From CAVTWH01 sp963738365 (GTDB lineage: Bacteria; Actinomycetota; Actinomycetes; Mycobacteriales; Micromonosporaceae), in the NCBI GenBank assembly GCA_963738365.1, contig CAVTWH010000010.1, positions 124,001 through 188,000 of the forward strand: a stretch of 64,000 nt of DNA, in the 5' to 3' direction. Made by a program: the position numbers and the translations under genes. Each line of letters begins with the position of its first letter. The stretch's first letter is position 1. The notes beneath the pieces were generated by a model. It saw only the letters and a program-made list of their open reading frames with translations. It ran no database searches and was not told the DNA's origin. This document shows positions 37,935 to 46,609 of this stretch, piece by piece.

Positions 37935-39401
37935 TCAGGAACGCGCGTCGCTGCCCACCGGGGCACCCGGCGCCGCAGCCGGTGCCGGCGGTCCCATTCT
38001 CGGCGGGCCACCGGGGCGGCGGCCGGGCATGCCGAGACCCGCGATCGCACCGATCAGCGCGAGGCCCGCGGCAACGAGGATCGACGGACCGAAGCCGTCA
38101 GCGAAGCTCGTCGGCGAGGCGTAGCTGCCCTTGGCACTGAAGACCGCGGACATGATCGCGATACCGAACGCGCCGCCGAAGATGCGCAGGGTGTTGATGG
38201 CCGCGGAGGCCTTGCCGATCTCCTGCGGCTGGACCGCACCCACCACCGACTTCTGCGCGGCGGGCATGGCCATCGACACGCCACAGCCACCGATCACGAG
38301 CGGCACCACCATGTGCGAGTAGGGCAGGTCGGCCCGCGCGATCAACGCGAACCAGGTCATGCCGATCGCCTGCAGGAACAGACCACCGGCCATGAACACC
38401 CGCTCACCGAACCGGTCGGCCAGCCCGCCGGCGATCGGTGCGCAGACCATCAGCGTGCCGGTCCACGGCATCAGGCGCAGGCCCGCGCCGAGCGGGCCGT
38501 AGCCCTGGGCGACCTGCAGGAACTGGGCGAGCATGAACAGCACGCCGTAGACGCCGGCCCACAGGGTAAAGTTGCCGATATTGGCGGTTGTGAATGCCCG
38601 GATCTTGAAGAAGCGCATGGGCAGCATGGGCGCCTTGGCCCTGCTCTCCCAGAGCACGAACAAGATGATCGCGATGACACCGCCGATGAGCATGACCAGC
38701 ACCTCGGCGCTGCCCCAACCGGCCCGGTTACCGCGGATGAGTCCCCACACGATCCCGAACGCACCCGCACCGCCCAGCAACAGGCCGCCCAGGTCGATGG
38801 CGTTGTTCGGCCCGCGGCTCTCCTCGATCCGGGCCGACACCAGCAGGATGGTGATGACACCGATGGGCAGGTTGATCCAGAAGATCCACTGCCACGCGAG
38901 GCCCTCGGCGACGGCACCGCCGATAAACGGACCGCTGAACGTGGCCAGCCCGGTGATGCCGCTGAAGATGCCCAGCGCCTTGCCCCGCTGTTGGGGCGGG
39001 AACGCCGCGCTGATGAGCGTCAGGGCGAGCGGCATCATGATCGCCGCGCCGAGACCCTGCACCGCGCGCGCGGCGATCAGCCAGCCGATGCCCGGGGAGA
39101 GCGCGCACGCCACCGACGACAGCGTGAAGATCGCCATCCCGACGATGAACATCCGCTTGCGCCCCAGCCGGTCGCCGAGCGCGGCGCCGGTGAGCAGGAG
39201 GACGGCGAACGTCAGGTTGTACGCGTTCATCGTCCATTCGAGTGTCTCGATGGACCCGTGCAGCTCACGTTTGATGGTGCTCAGCGCGGTGGACACGACG
39301 AGCACGTCGAGCGAGATCATGAAGGCCCCGACGGCCGCCAGGCCGAGGACCCACTTCTGCTTCTGTGTCATCGCCGGCTTCTGCAGAACGTCGGTACTCA
39401 T
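37935..39401 (-). CDS. MFS drug exporter (EmrB/QacA-like), enediyne cluster
   Basis: This 488-residue, 14-helix proton antiporter has the motif GDRLGRKRMFIVG after TM2, motif C-like GLATFSGPFIGG and a Pro/Gly-rich cytoplasmic tail. Members of this group (for example SgcB in C-1027) are thought to export enediynes. It is divergent from an HxlR-type regulator. The start region is tandemly duplicated, giving a 9-codon upstream ORF whose TGA overlaps this ATG. Confidence 0.92.
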   Translation of the reverse strand: MSTDVLQKPAMTQKQKWVLGLAAVGAFMISLDVLVVSTALSTIKRELHGSIETLEWTMNAYNLTFAVLLLTGAALGDRLGRKRMFIVGMAIFTLSSVACALSPGIGWLIAARAVQGLGAAIMMPLALTLISAAFPPQQRGKALGIFSGITGLATFSGPFIGGAVAEGLAWQWIFWINLPIGVITILLVSARIEESRGPNNAIDLGGLLLGGAGAFGIVWGLIRGNRAGWGSAEVLVMLIGGVIAIILFVLWESRAKAPMLPMRFFKIRAFTTANIGNFTLWAGVYGVLFMLAQFLQVAQGYGPLGAGLRLMPWTGTLMVCAPIAGGLADRFGERVFMAGGLFLQAIGMTWFALIARADLPYSHMVVPLVIGGCGVSMAMPAAQKSVVGAVQPQEIGKASAAINTLRIFGGAFGIAIMSAVFSAKGSYASPTSFADGFGPSILVAAGLALIGAIAGLGMPGRRPGGPPRMGPPAPAAAPGAPVGSDARS

Positions 39402-39438
39402 GTCTGACTCCGAACGTCGGTACTCATGTCTGACTCCG
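39387..39438 (-). repeat. 26-bp tandem duplication over the exporter start codon, with mini-ORF
   Basis: The 26 bp at 39387-39412 is repeated exactly at 39413-39438. The upstream copy supplies ATG AGT ACC GAC GTT CGG and then AGT CAG ACA TGA; its TGA overlaps the exporter ATG as ATGA. Further upstream a CTCCGTCTCCTTCAAG unit is also doubled, giving two AAGGAGA ribosome-like sites. Confidence 0.85.
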
Positions 39439-39492
39439 TCTCCTTCAAGTCGGGCTCCGTCTCCTTCAAGGACAGATCGGATGCGGCAGGCA

Positions 39493-39528
39493 GTTGTAGA
39501 TTACTACCATCTAGTCCTAGTCTACAAC
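39493..39528. promoter_or_regulatory. candidate operator between exporter and HxlR regulator
   Basis: GTTGTAGA (39493-39500) and TCTACAAC (39521-39528) are perfect inverted half-sites with centres 28 bp apart. They lie in the divergent promoter region. This is the expected place for autoregulation and exporter control by the HxlR protein. Confidence 0.6.
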
Positions 39529-39570
39529 CGAGTTGGCCGACATCAGGAGCAAAGGGGTACGCTGGCTACC

Positions 39571-40245
39571 ATGACGGCTCGCTCCTACGGAGACGGTTGC
39601 GCCGCGGCGCACGCGCTCGACCTCGTCGGTGAGCGATGGGCCCTGCTGGTGGTTCGAGAGTTGCTGCTGGGGCCCAAGCGCTTCACTGACCTGCGCACCG
39701 GGATGCCCACCGCAAGCCCCAACGTGCTGTCCCAGCGACTGCGCGAACTTGAGCAGGCCGGGCTGGTGCGCCACCGGCGGATGGGCCCGCCGGTCAGCTC
39801 CTCGGTCTACGAGCTGACCGACTGGGGACTGATGCTCGAGCCCGTGCTGCTGGAGCTCGGCCGCTGGGGGCGGTGCTCGCCGCAGTTCAGCGGGGAGACC
39901 GAGGCCAGCGTCGACGCGCTCATGCTCGCCCTGCGCGGGCGCTTCGACCCCGCACTGGCAGGTGACCTCTCCAGCTCGGTCGCGCTGAACATCAATGATG
40001 ACCACTTTGTGGCACGAGTTGCCGACCAGCGCCTGACCTTGCAGCGCGGGACGGCGGCGCGGCCGGACGCCTCGCTCACCACCGACGGCGCGACGTTCGC
40101 CGCGTTGATGACCAAGCGGATCGACCTGCGCAAGGCGGTGGCGGCCCGGCGGGCGGAGCTCACCGGGGCGGTGGAGGCCGTCCGGCGCCTGCTCAACTCC
40201 CTGGCTACGCCCACGCCGGCGGCGGCCGAATTCGCTGCCGGCTGA
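39571..40245 (+). CDS. HxlR-type winged-helix regulator with C-terminal SCP2-like extension
   Basis: This 224-residue protein has an HxlR DNA-binding domain (about 1-100) with CAAAHALDLVGERWALLVVR, KRFTDLRTGMPTASPNVLSQ and YELTDWG. A C-terminal region (about 130-215) resembles the alkyl-binding SCP2 fold, with a probable hydrophobic ligand pocket. It is divergent from the MFS exporter over an inverted repeat, so it may release the exporter gene when it binds the product. The ATG follows an AGGAGCAAAGGGG site. Confidence 0.88.
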   Translation: MTARSYGDGCAAAHALDLVGERWALLVVRELLLGPKRFTDLRTGMPTASPNVLSQRLRELEQAGLVRHRRMGPPVSSSVYELTDWGLMLEPVLLELGRWGRCSPQFSGETEASVDALMLALRGRFDPALAGDLSSSVALNINDDHFVARVADQRLTLQRGTAARPDASLTTDGATFAALMTKRIDLRKAVAARRAELTGAVEAVRRLLNSLATPTPAAAEFAAG

Positions 40246-40260
40246 GCCGGCCGGCCGCGC

Positions 40261-40320
40261 GCGAAGGGCCACCCACACCCCGCCGTCCAGAGCGGACCGC
40301 GGCACGCAGTGGCCCTTCGC
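40261..40320. terminator. bidirectional terminator
   Basis: GCGAAGGGCCAC (40261-40272) pairs perfectly with GTGGCCCTTCGC (40309-40320). It lies between the convergent HxlR-type and alpha-hydroxy-acid oxidase genes. Confidence 0.8.
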
Positions 40321-40346
40321 GGTACCCGCGTCGCGCCGTCCGGGGC

Positions 40347-41510
40347 CTATCCGCGCAGGATCTCGCGGGTCAGCTCGGACAGCTTGCGGTACCCGGCCAG
40401 GCCCATCGTCAGTTCCAGATCGGCCAGCAGGCCCCGCATGACGTGCCGTACCCCGGCCTGCCCCGCGTGGGCCAGGCCGTAGGCATACGGCCGGCCGATC
40501 AGCACCGCCTTGGCGCCCAGCGCGAGCGCCTTGACGATGTCGGCGCCGGTACGGATGCCCGAGTCGAACAGGACGGTGATGCGGTCGCCGACCGCGTCCA
40601 CGATCTCCGGAAGCACCTCCAGCGCCCCCACCGCACCGTCGACCTGGCGGCCGCCGTGGTTGGAGACCACGACGCCGTCCACGCCGGCGTCCAGGGCCCG
40701 GCGCGCGTCGTCGACGTGGACGAGGCCCTTGAGGACGAGCGGACCGTTCCAGTGCTCCCGCAGGAAGGCGATCTGGTCCCAGCTGTGACCGGCGTTGACG
40801 AAGATCTTCGCCCACTGCATGACGGCCGCCCGCGGGTCCTCCTCCGGCGACTTCGCCAGCTGCCCCCGGAACACCGGGTCGGAGAACGGGATCGCGGTGC
40901 CGATGCCGCGCATCATCGGCAGGTACGCGTTGTCCAGGTCGTGCGAGCGCCAGGCCAGGGACATCGTGTCCAGCGTGACGACGAGCACCGAGTAGCCCGT
41001 CTGCTGGGCCCGGTTCAGGATGCTGACCGTGACGTCCGGGTCGTTGGGCCAGTACAGCTGGAACCAGCGCGGGCTGTTGCCGTTCGCCTCGGCGACCTCC
41101 TCGATGGAGTGTGACGCCATCGAGGACAGGATCATCGTGAGGCCGAGTTCGGCCGCCGCCCGCGCGGTGCCCAGCTCGCCTTCGGGGTGCAGGATCGACT
41201 GCACGCCCACCGGCGCGATGAGCACCGGCGCCGGCATCTGGGTACCCAGCACCGTGGTCTCCAGGTACCGGTCCGTGGCGTTGGTGAGCATCCGTGGAAC
41301 GAGACGCCAACGGTCGAACGCGGTCCGGTTGGCCCGCATGGTCGTACCGACCCCGGTGGCGCCGGCGACGTACCAGAAGGGCCCGGGCGCCAGGCGCTCC
41401 CGGGCCGACGCCTCCAGCGCCTCGGGATCCGTGGTGAACGGCGGCAGCTGACCGGTGAGACCCGCGGAGTAGATCTCGTTCTGATATGCGGCATACGTAG
41501 CTGGATTCAT
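40347..41510 (-). CDS. FMN-dependent alpha-hydroxy-acid oxidase (lactate 2-monooxygenase-like)
   Basis: This 387-residue TIM-barrel flavoprotein has PVLIAPVGVQSILHPEGELG, LVLKGLVHVDDARRALDAG, the catalytic-His block VVSNHGGRQVDGAVGALEVL and the phosphate-binding end DSGIRTGADIVKALALGA. The family oxidises L-2-hydroxy acids using FMN and oxygen. In this cluster it could act on a side-chain hydroxy acid or be recruited for another oxidation. The substrate is unknown. The family-like start MNPATYAAYQNEIYSAG is at 41510; an in-frame ATG at 41546 is an alternative. Confidence 0.88.
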   Translation of the reverse strand: MNPATYAAYQNEIYSAGLTGQLPPFTTDPEALEASARERLAPGPFWYVAGATGVGTTMRANRTAFDRWRLVPRMLTNATDRYLETTVLGTQMPAPVLIAPVGVQSILHPEGELGTARAAAELGLTMILSSMASHSIEEVAEANGNSPRWFQLYWPNDPDVTVSILNRAQQTGYSVLVVTLDTMSLAWRSHDLDNAYLPMMRGIGTAIPFSDPVFRGQLAKSPEEDPRAAVMQWAKIFVNAGHSWDQIAFLREHWNGPLVLKGLVHVDDARRALDAGVDGVVVSNHGGRQVDGAVGALEVLPEIVDAVGDRITVLFDSGIRTGADIVKALALGAKAVLIGRPYAYGLAHAGQAGVRHVMRGLLADLELTMGLAGYRKLSELTREILRG

Positions 41511-41627
41511 GTCGGTACTAAAACACTGCCGGACGGTGCGGTGCATATCCCATCGTGCTGATCAGGTACCAAGTTTCGGGGCCGGACCACCCGGCCCGGC
41601 CCCGCGACACCGACCACCGCCGGGCAG

Positions 41628-42767
41628 CTACTTCAGCGTCTGGAAGAACGCCCGGATGTCCTCGACGAGCGTCGTCGGCGCTTCGATGGCGGAGAAGTGC
41701 CCACCGGAGTCGAACTCGGTCCAGCGCGCCAGGGTCGGCATGTCCCGCTCGGCGAGCTTGCGGACCGGCAGGAAGATCTCGTGCGGGAACACCCCCACAG
41801 CAACCGGGACGGTGACCGGCTCCGGCGGAGCGTAGGCCAGCGGCGCGAACTCGTAGTACAGCCGCGCGGACGAGCCCGCGGTGTTGGTCAGCCAGTAGAT
41901 CATCACGTTGGTCAGCAACCGGTCCCGGTCCACGCCGTCGGGCAGGCCGTTGGCCGGGTCGGTCCACGTCTTGAACTTCTCGGCGATCCAGGCGAGCTGC
42001 CCGACCGGCGAGTCGGCCAGGGCGTAGGCCAGCGTCTGCGGCCGCGTCGCCTGCAGCTTGAAGTAGGCCGACAGTTCCTTGTCGTAGCGCTCCAGGGTGC
42101 CCAGCCGGCCCAGGTCCGCAGGCTCCAGGGTGGCCATCTCCGCCGGGTCGCCGGAGGGCGCGGCGACCACGAAGGTGATGTACGAGCCGATCACCCGGTC
42201 CGGAGCCACCCGGCCCAGATCCAGTGAGATGAACGAGCCCCAGTCGCCGCCCTGCGCCGCGTACCGGTCGTAGCCGAGTCGCTCCATCAGCTCGTTCAGG
42301 GCCCGGGCGATGCGCCGCACGTCCCAGCCGACCTCCTTGGTGGGGCCGGAGAAGCCGAAGCCGGGCAGCGACGGGATGACCAGATGGAACGCGTCGGCCG
42401 GGTCCCCGCCGTGGGCCCGGGGGTCGGTCAGCGGGCCGATCACGTCCAGGAACTCGACGATCGAGCCGGGCCAGCCATGGCTGAGCAGCAGCGGGCGCGC
42501 GTCGGGCTCAGGGGACTTGACGTGCAGGAAATGCACCTGCGCGCCGTCGATCTCGGTGACGAACTGGGGGTACTCGTTGAGTCGTGCCTCAGCTGCCCGC
42601 CAGTCGTAGGAGTTGCGCCAGTAGTCGACGAGCTCCTTCAGGTGGTCGAGGGGCACCCCGCGGTCCCAGCCCACCCCGGGCAACTCGTCGGGCCACCGGG
42701 TCGCGTCAAGTCGGCGGTTCAGGTCATCGAGGTCTTCTTGGGCAATGTCAACGCGGTAGCTCTTCAT
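41628..42767 (-). CDS. epoxide hydrolase, enediyne cluster (SgcF-like)
   Basis: This 379-residue protein opens with the epoxide hydrolase lid (MKSYRVDIAQEDLDDLNRRL). The oxyanion motif SHGWPGS (97-100), nucleophile Asp175 in QGGDWGS and late His in GGHFSAIEAP are intact. Epoxide hydrolases of this type (SgcF, NcsF) hydrolyse an epoxide on nine-membered enediyne cores to a diol, for attachment of peripheral groups. That role is the best inference here. The ATG at 42767 matches the family start; an in-frame ATG at 42803 also exists. Confidence 0.9.
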   Translation of the reverse strand: MKSYRVDIAQEDLDDLNRRLDATRWPDELPGVGWDRGVPLDHLKELVDYWRNSYDWRAAEARLNEYPQFVTEIDGAQVHFLHVKSPEPDARPLLLSHGWPGSIVEFLDVIGPLTDPRAHGGDPADAFHLVIPSLPGFGFSGPTKEVGWDVRRIARALNELMERLGYDRYAAQGGDWGSFISLDLGRVAPDRVIGSYITFVVAAPSGDPAEMATLEPADLGRLGTLERYDKELSAYFKLQATRPQTLAYALADSPVGQLAWIAEKFKTWTDPANGLPDGVDRDRLLTNVMIYWLTNTAGSSARLYYEFAPLAYAPPEPVTVPVAVGVFPHEIFLPVRKLAERDMPTLARWTEFDSGGHFSAIEAPTTLVEDIRAFFQTLK

Positions 42768-42855
42768 GGCTTGCAACCTATGGTCCGACAGGTCCGCTGC
42801 CATCTTCCGTCGTGCGGTGGTGAGGTTCGTGTCGCCCGCCTCATCGCCAGGACAG

Positions 42856-42891
42856 CCGTAGGCCCCGCCTGGTCAGGGGCGGGGCCTACGG
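42856..42891 (-). terminator. hairpin terminator
   Basis: CCGTAGGCCCCGCC (42856-42869) pairs perfectly with GGCGGGGCCTACGG (42878-42891). It sits just behind the small protein gene ending at 42910 and before the epoxide hydrolase start. Confidence 0.8.
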
Positions 42892-42909
42892 ATGCCCGTG
42901 GCTGAGCCG

Positions 42910-43215
42910 TTACTCGTCGAAGAACCGGTACGAGCCGACCACGGTGGCGCCGGAGCCGGCAGGCCGGTCGACGACCCGGTCGCCGATGGTGGACGAGAAG
43001 TCCTTGAACGCCGACAGTTGCTGCAGCGGACTTGAGTCGCCCTCGGTGATGGCTACGTGGATGAAGGACACGCCGTCGTCGAGCCGGAAGGTGGCGTAGC
43101 GCAGGCCACCCGGATCCTCGTTCGCGAGTTGCGCGAACACCTGCTCCACGAGACGTTGGTTTTCCTCAGCCGCGTCGGGACGCGTCTGATACCGCACAAC
43201 CATGGTCTTGCCCAT
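42910..43215 (-). CDS. small ABM/Dabb-like protein (101 aa)
   Basis: This 101-residue protein begins MGKTMVVRYQTRPDAAEENQ and continues FAQLANEDPGGLRYATFRLD and FIHVAITEG, a dimeric alpha/beta-barrel pattern. Such proteins include antibiotic-biosynthesis monooxygenases and small cofactor-free oxygenases, but also inert homologues. A GAGGAGGAG site precedes the ATG. Its position after the GMC oxidoreductase and before a terminator suggests the end of a three-gene unit. The role is not predictable. Confidence 0.75.
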   Translation of the reverse strand: MGKTMVVRYQTRPDAAEENQRLVEQVFAQLANEDPGGLRYATFRLDDGVSFIHVAITEGDSSPLQQLSAFKDFSSTIGDRVVDRPAGSGATVVGSYRFFDE

Positions 43216-43303
43216 CGCTCCTCCTCGTCGTCGCATTTGAGCCATACGTACTTTAGGAGGGACTCGGCCGGTATGTCGATCGGATCCCACGAACTCGTCG
43301 CGG

Positions 43304-44881
43304 TCAGCCGACCGCGACCGCCGCCGCCTCGGCCGGCAGCAGGGTACGGCCCAGGATGAGGTCGCTCGCCTTCTCCGCGACGGCGATCGTCGGCGCGTTC
43401 GGGTTGCTGAACACCGTCGGCAGCACCGAGGCGTCCACCACCCGCAGGCCCTCGACGCCACGTACCCGCAGCTCGGTGTCGACCACCACGCCCATCGCGC
43501 AGGAGCTCGCGCCGTGGTAGGCGGTCTGCGCGTAGCGGCGCACGTGGGCCCGCAGGTCTGCGTCCGACTCGGAGGCCGGCGGCAGGTACGCCCGCTCGGT
43601 GAACGGCCGCAGCGCCTTCTGCCGGGAGATCTCCAGGCCGATCCGCAGCCCCTCCACCTCACCCTGCAGGTCACGCTCGTCGGCGTAGTAGTTGTGCTGG
43701 ATGCGCGGCTTCGCGGTCGGATCGGCGCCGGCCAGCGTCACCTGGCCGCGGCTGCGCGGCCGGAGGAAGTCGGTGCCGAAGGAGAAGCCGTGCTCGGTGG
43801 GTACGCCCAGGCCGCCGTCGACGAACATCACCGGCGCCGCGTGGAACTGGAGGTCCGGGGCCGCCAGCGTGCCCTGGCTACGCACGAAGCCGCCGGCCTC
43901 CGGGATGTTGGAGGTGAGTGGACCGCGCTGCTCCTCGATGAACAGCTTCACCGACTCCGGTTGCCCGGCAGCCAGCAGGCTCACCGGCTGCGAGTGGGTG
44001 AACACCAGGAACGTGTGCGTGTGGTCCTGCAGGTTGCGGCCGACCTCCGGCTGGTCGACCAGGACCGGAATACCCAGCGGGGCGAGCTGCTGCGCCGGGC
44101 CGATACCGGAGAGCATCAGCAGCTGCGGCGTGTTGTAGGCGCCGGCCGACAGGATAACCTCCCGGTCCGCCCGGATGGTGATCTCGTCGTCGAGGCGGCG
44201 GCCCACGATGCCCACCGCGCGGTTGCCCTCGAACAGCACCCGGTGCACCTGAAGGTTCGTCTCCACCGTCAGGTTGGCCCGGTCCATCACCGGATGCAGG
44301 TACCCGGTGGCCGCGGTGCACCGCCGCCCGTCGCGCTGGGTCACCTGGTAATACCCGAAACCGTCCTGCTGCTCACCGTTGAAGTCGTCGTTCGCGGCGA
44401 ACCCGGCCTCGGTGGCGGCCTCGATGAACGCCTCCGACATCGGGTTGCGGGAACGGTTGTCGGACACCGCCAGCGGGCCGCCGACACCGTGCAGCGCCGA
44501 CGCGCCGCGCTCGTTGTCCTCGGAGCGCTTGAAGTACGGCAGCAGGTCGGCGAAGCCCCAACCCGGCAGGCCCCAGGCGTCGTAGTCGGCCGGGTTGCCT
44601 CGGCTGTAGACCATGCCGTTGATGGAGCCGGTACCGCCGAGCACGCGACCGCGGGGCAGGTAGATGCGGCGGGCGCCGGCGTTGGGCTCCTCGTGCGTGT
44701 CGTAGTCCCAGTCCAGCGCGGTGCGGAAGAGCATCGGGCAGGCGGCCGGGATGTGGATGTTCTCGTTCGAGTCGGTGGGTCCCGCCTCGATCAGGCACAC
44801 CCGCACCGTCGGATCCTCGCTGAGGCGTGCCGCCAGGACGCATCCGGCGGAGCCGCCGCCGACGATCACGTAGTCGTACAT
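43304..44881 (-). CDS. GMC-family FAD oxidoreductase, first copy
   Basis: This 525-residue choline-dehydrogenase-like GMC flavoprotein has the FAD-binding VIVGGGSAGCVLAARLSEDP (residues 5-24), PRGRVLGGTGSINGMVYSRG, the second GMC signature near AGAYNTPQLLMLSGIGP and the catalytic-His block TAYHGASSCAMG. It should oxidise an alcohol to an aldehyde or ketone. The ATG follows AAGGAGC. It lies directly behind the FAD monooxygenase gene (gap of 56 bp). Oxidation of a core hydroxyl is an inference. Confidence 0.9.
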   Translation of the reverse strand: MYDYVIVGGGSAGCVLAARLSEDPTVRVCLIEAGPTDSNENIHIPAACPMLFRTALDWDYDTHEEPNAGARRIYLPRGRVLGGTGSINGMVYSRGNPADYDAWGLPGWGFADLLPYFKRSEDNERGASALHGVGGPLAVSDNRSRNPMSEAFIEAATEAGFAANDDFNGEQQDGFGYYQVTQRDGRRCTAATGYLHPVMDRANLTVETNLQVHRVLFEGNRAVGIVGRRLDDEITIRADREVILSAGAYNTPQLLMLSGIGPAQQLAPLGIPVLVDQPEVGRNLQDHTHTFLVFTHSQPVSLLAAGQPESVKLFIEEQRGPLTSNIPEAGGFVRSQGTLAAPDLQFHAAPVMFVDGGLGVPTEHGFSFGTDFLRPRSRGQVTLAGADPTAKPRIQHNYYADERDLQGEVEGLRIGLEISRQKALRPFTERAYLPPASESDADLRAHVRRYAQTAYHGASSCAMGVVVDTELRVRGVEGLRVVDASVLPTVFSNPNAPTIAVAEKASDLILGRTLLPAEAAAVAVG

Positions 44882-44937
44882 GTTGCTCCTTCTAGGGTCG
44901 GTGGAACGGATCGGCACGGTTGTGCGGTACAGGGCGT

Positions 44938-46338
44938 TCAGGGGGACGTGCGCACCGCGCCGTGCGGGCTGCGCTCGTCCGGCGTCGGCGGGTCGGCGTC
45001 CGCACGCATACCGCCGCGCAGAACGCGGACGACGCGATCCGGGCGTAGCAACGACTCCGGGGCGTCCATCAGGCCGGCCACCCGCAGGAACGCGTCGGTG
45101 AGCGCGCCGTCCCTGACCGCCGCGTGGTGCAGGCGCCGCAGATACGCGTTGATGACACGCACCTTCGCCGACCGGTGCCCCTCGACGGCTGGGTAGGCGA
45201 GGTCGGCGGTGCCGGCCACCTCCCAGGCGCCCTTGATGACCTTGGCCATGTCCCGGAAGAACCGCAGCGGCGTCGGCACCGCGCCCTGGCGCAGATGCTC
45301 GCGCAGCGCCAGCGCCTCCTGGGAGGCGATCGTCATGCCCTGCGCGTAGATCGGGTTGAAGCTGCACACCCCGTCGCCCATGGGCAGCAGCCCCTCCGGG
45401 AACCGGTCCAGCCGGTCGTAGCGGCGCCACACGCTCGCCGGGTACCGCATCGTGGTGATGTCGTCCACCGGCTCCGCGTCCTGGACCGCCTGGTAGATAT
45501 CCGGAATCGGCAGCGACTTCACGAATCCCAGGAACCCCTCCGGATCGGTCGGCGGATGGTCGCCGAGAATGCCGATCAGGGACAGCAGATACCGGTCGCC
45601 ACCGCCCGGCTCCGGACCCAGCCGGGCGAAGATCGCGCCGCGCGGGTGCGACGGCGTCGCCACCGGCATGATGCCCAGGTCGTCGCCGAGAAGGTCGGAC
45701 GGCAGGCGGAAGTGGCGCGTGGTGTACGCCAGGTCGATCTTCACCCGGTCTTCCGGGGCGCGCCGGTAACCGAGGCTCTCCAGCCAGGCCGGTGTTCGGG
45801 AGCCGCGCCCGGTGGTGTCGATCACGACGTCCGCGTCGAGCGCCTCGGGCTGCCCGCCGGACTGCCGCTGGATCCGCACCCCGGTGACCCGGCCCCGGTC
45901 CGGGGTGGTGACAAGATCGAGGATGTCGCACTCTTCCAGGAACACGATGTTGGGGATGGCGGCCACCCGTTCCCGGACGTGCCGCTCCAGCACCGGCCGG
46001 GTGACCGACAGGCAGACCAGACCGGTGTGCGTGGGGTGCAGCCGCTGGCCGTGGAAGTACCAGCGCAGGTCCCCCAGGTCGCCGAGGGGCACCCCGCTGG
46101 CCGCGATGTCGTTGGTCAGTCCGGGGAAGAGCGCCTCGAAGTTCTGCTGTCCCCTGGCGAGCAGCGCATGCGCGTGCCGGCCCTGCGGTACGCCGCGGCG
46201 TGGCCCGGCCTCGCCACGCAGCCGGTCCCGGTCGACGATCATCACCTCGGTGAAGGAATCTGCGAGTACCCGGGCGGCGAGCAGTCCCGCCATGCTGCCG
46301 CCCAGTACGATCGCGCGCTCTCCGACGGGCTGGGTCAT
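44938..46338 (-). CDS. FAD-dependent monooxygenase (UbiH/halogenase-like fold)
   Basis: This 466-residue class A flavin monooxygenase-like protein has the Rossmann start AIVLGGSMAGLLAARVLAD (GxGxxG with Ser) and the late FAD-contact GDGVCSFNPIYAQGMTIASQ. The segment VVIDTTGRGSRTPAW is also typical of the family. No halogenase WxWxIP motif is visible. Hydroxylation or epoxidation of the enediyne core or a side group is possible. The ATG has a GGGAGG site, and the gene is divergent from the SgcJ-like gene. Confidence 0.88.
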   Translation of the reverse strand: MTQPVGERAIVLGGSMAGLLAARVLADSFTEVMIVDRDRLRGEAGPRRGVPQGRHAHALLARGQQNFEALFPGLTNDIAASGVPLGDLGDLRWYFHGQRLHPTHTGLVCLSVTRPVLERHVRERVAAIPNIVFLEECDILDLVTTPDRGRVTGVRIQRQSGGQPEALDADVVIDTTGRGSRTPAWLESLGYRRAPEDRVKIDLAYTTRHFRLPSDLLGDDLGIMPVATPSHPRGAIFARLGPEPGGGDRYLLSLIGILGDHPPTDPEGFLGFVKSLPIPDIYQAVQDAEPVDDITTMRYPASVWRRYDRLDRFPEGLLPMGDGVCSFNPIYAQGMTIASQEALALREHLRQGAVPTPLRFFRDMAKVIKGAWEVAGTADLAYPAVEGHRSAKVRVINAYLRRLHHAAVRDGALTDAFLRVAGLMDAPESLLRPDRVVRVLRGGMRADADPPTPDERSPHGAVRTSP

Positions 46339-46456
46339 CACGGCCTCCCTGGGGTTGTCCACCACGTGATCGCCTGGCTGACGCGCACTCCGCGGCGGTC
46401 AACCGACGAGGCACCCCCATAGGCTCCGGCTCCGGTCACCGGCTGGACCACTCCCG

Positions 46457-46468
46457 GATTGCGCAATC
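46457..46468. promoter_or_regulatory. 12-bp palindrome in divergent promoter region
   Basis: GATTGCGCAATC is a perfect palindrome located between the divergent FAD monooxygenase and SgcJ-like genes. It is a candidate operator for a dimeric regulator. No second copy was found nearby. Confidence 0.4.
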
Positions 46469-46609
46469 ACTGCGCCGGGGCGAACGGCCCGCGTGGCGAG
46501 TGGATCGGGCCCGGTGCGCAACCGGGAAGAAGACAATGCCCGCCCGGTTGACCAGGATTCACCGTAGAAACTGGCCGTTGGACACGACATCCACCAAAGG
46601 AGAACGAAC

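Noticed and set aside
39426..39528. CRISPR or insertion-sequence origin for the repeats near the exporter start
   Set aside because: There are only two adjacent copies, without spacers, terminal inverted repeats or a transposase.
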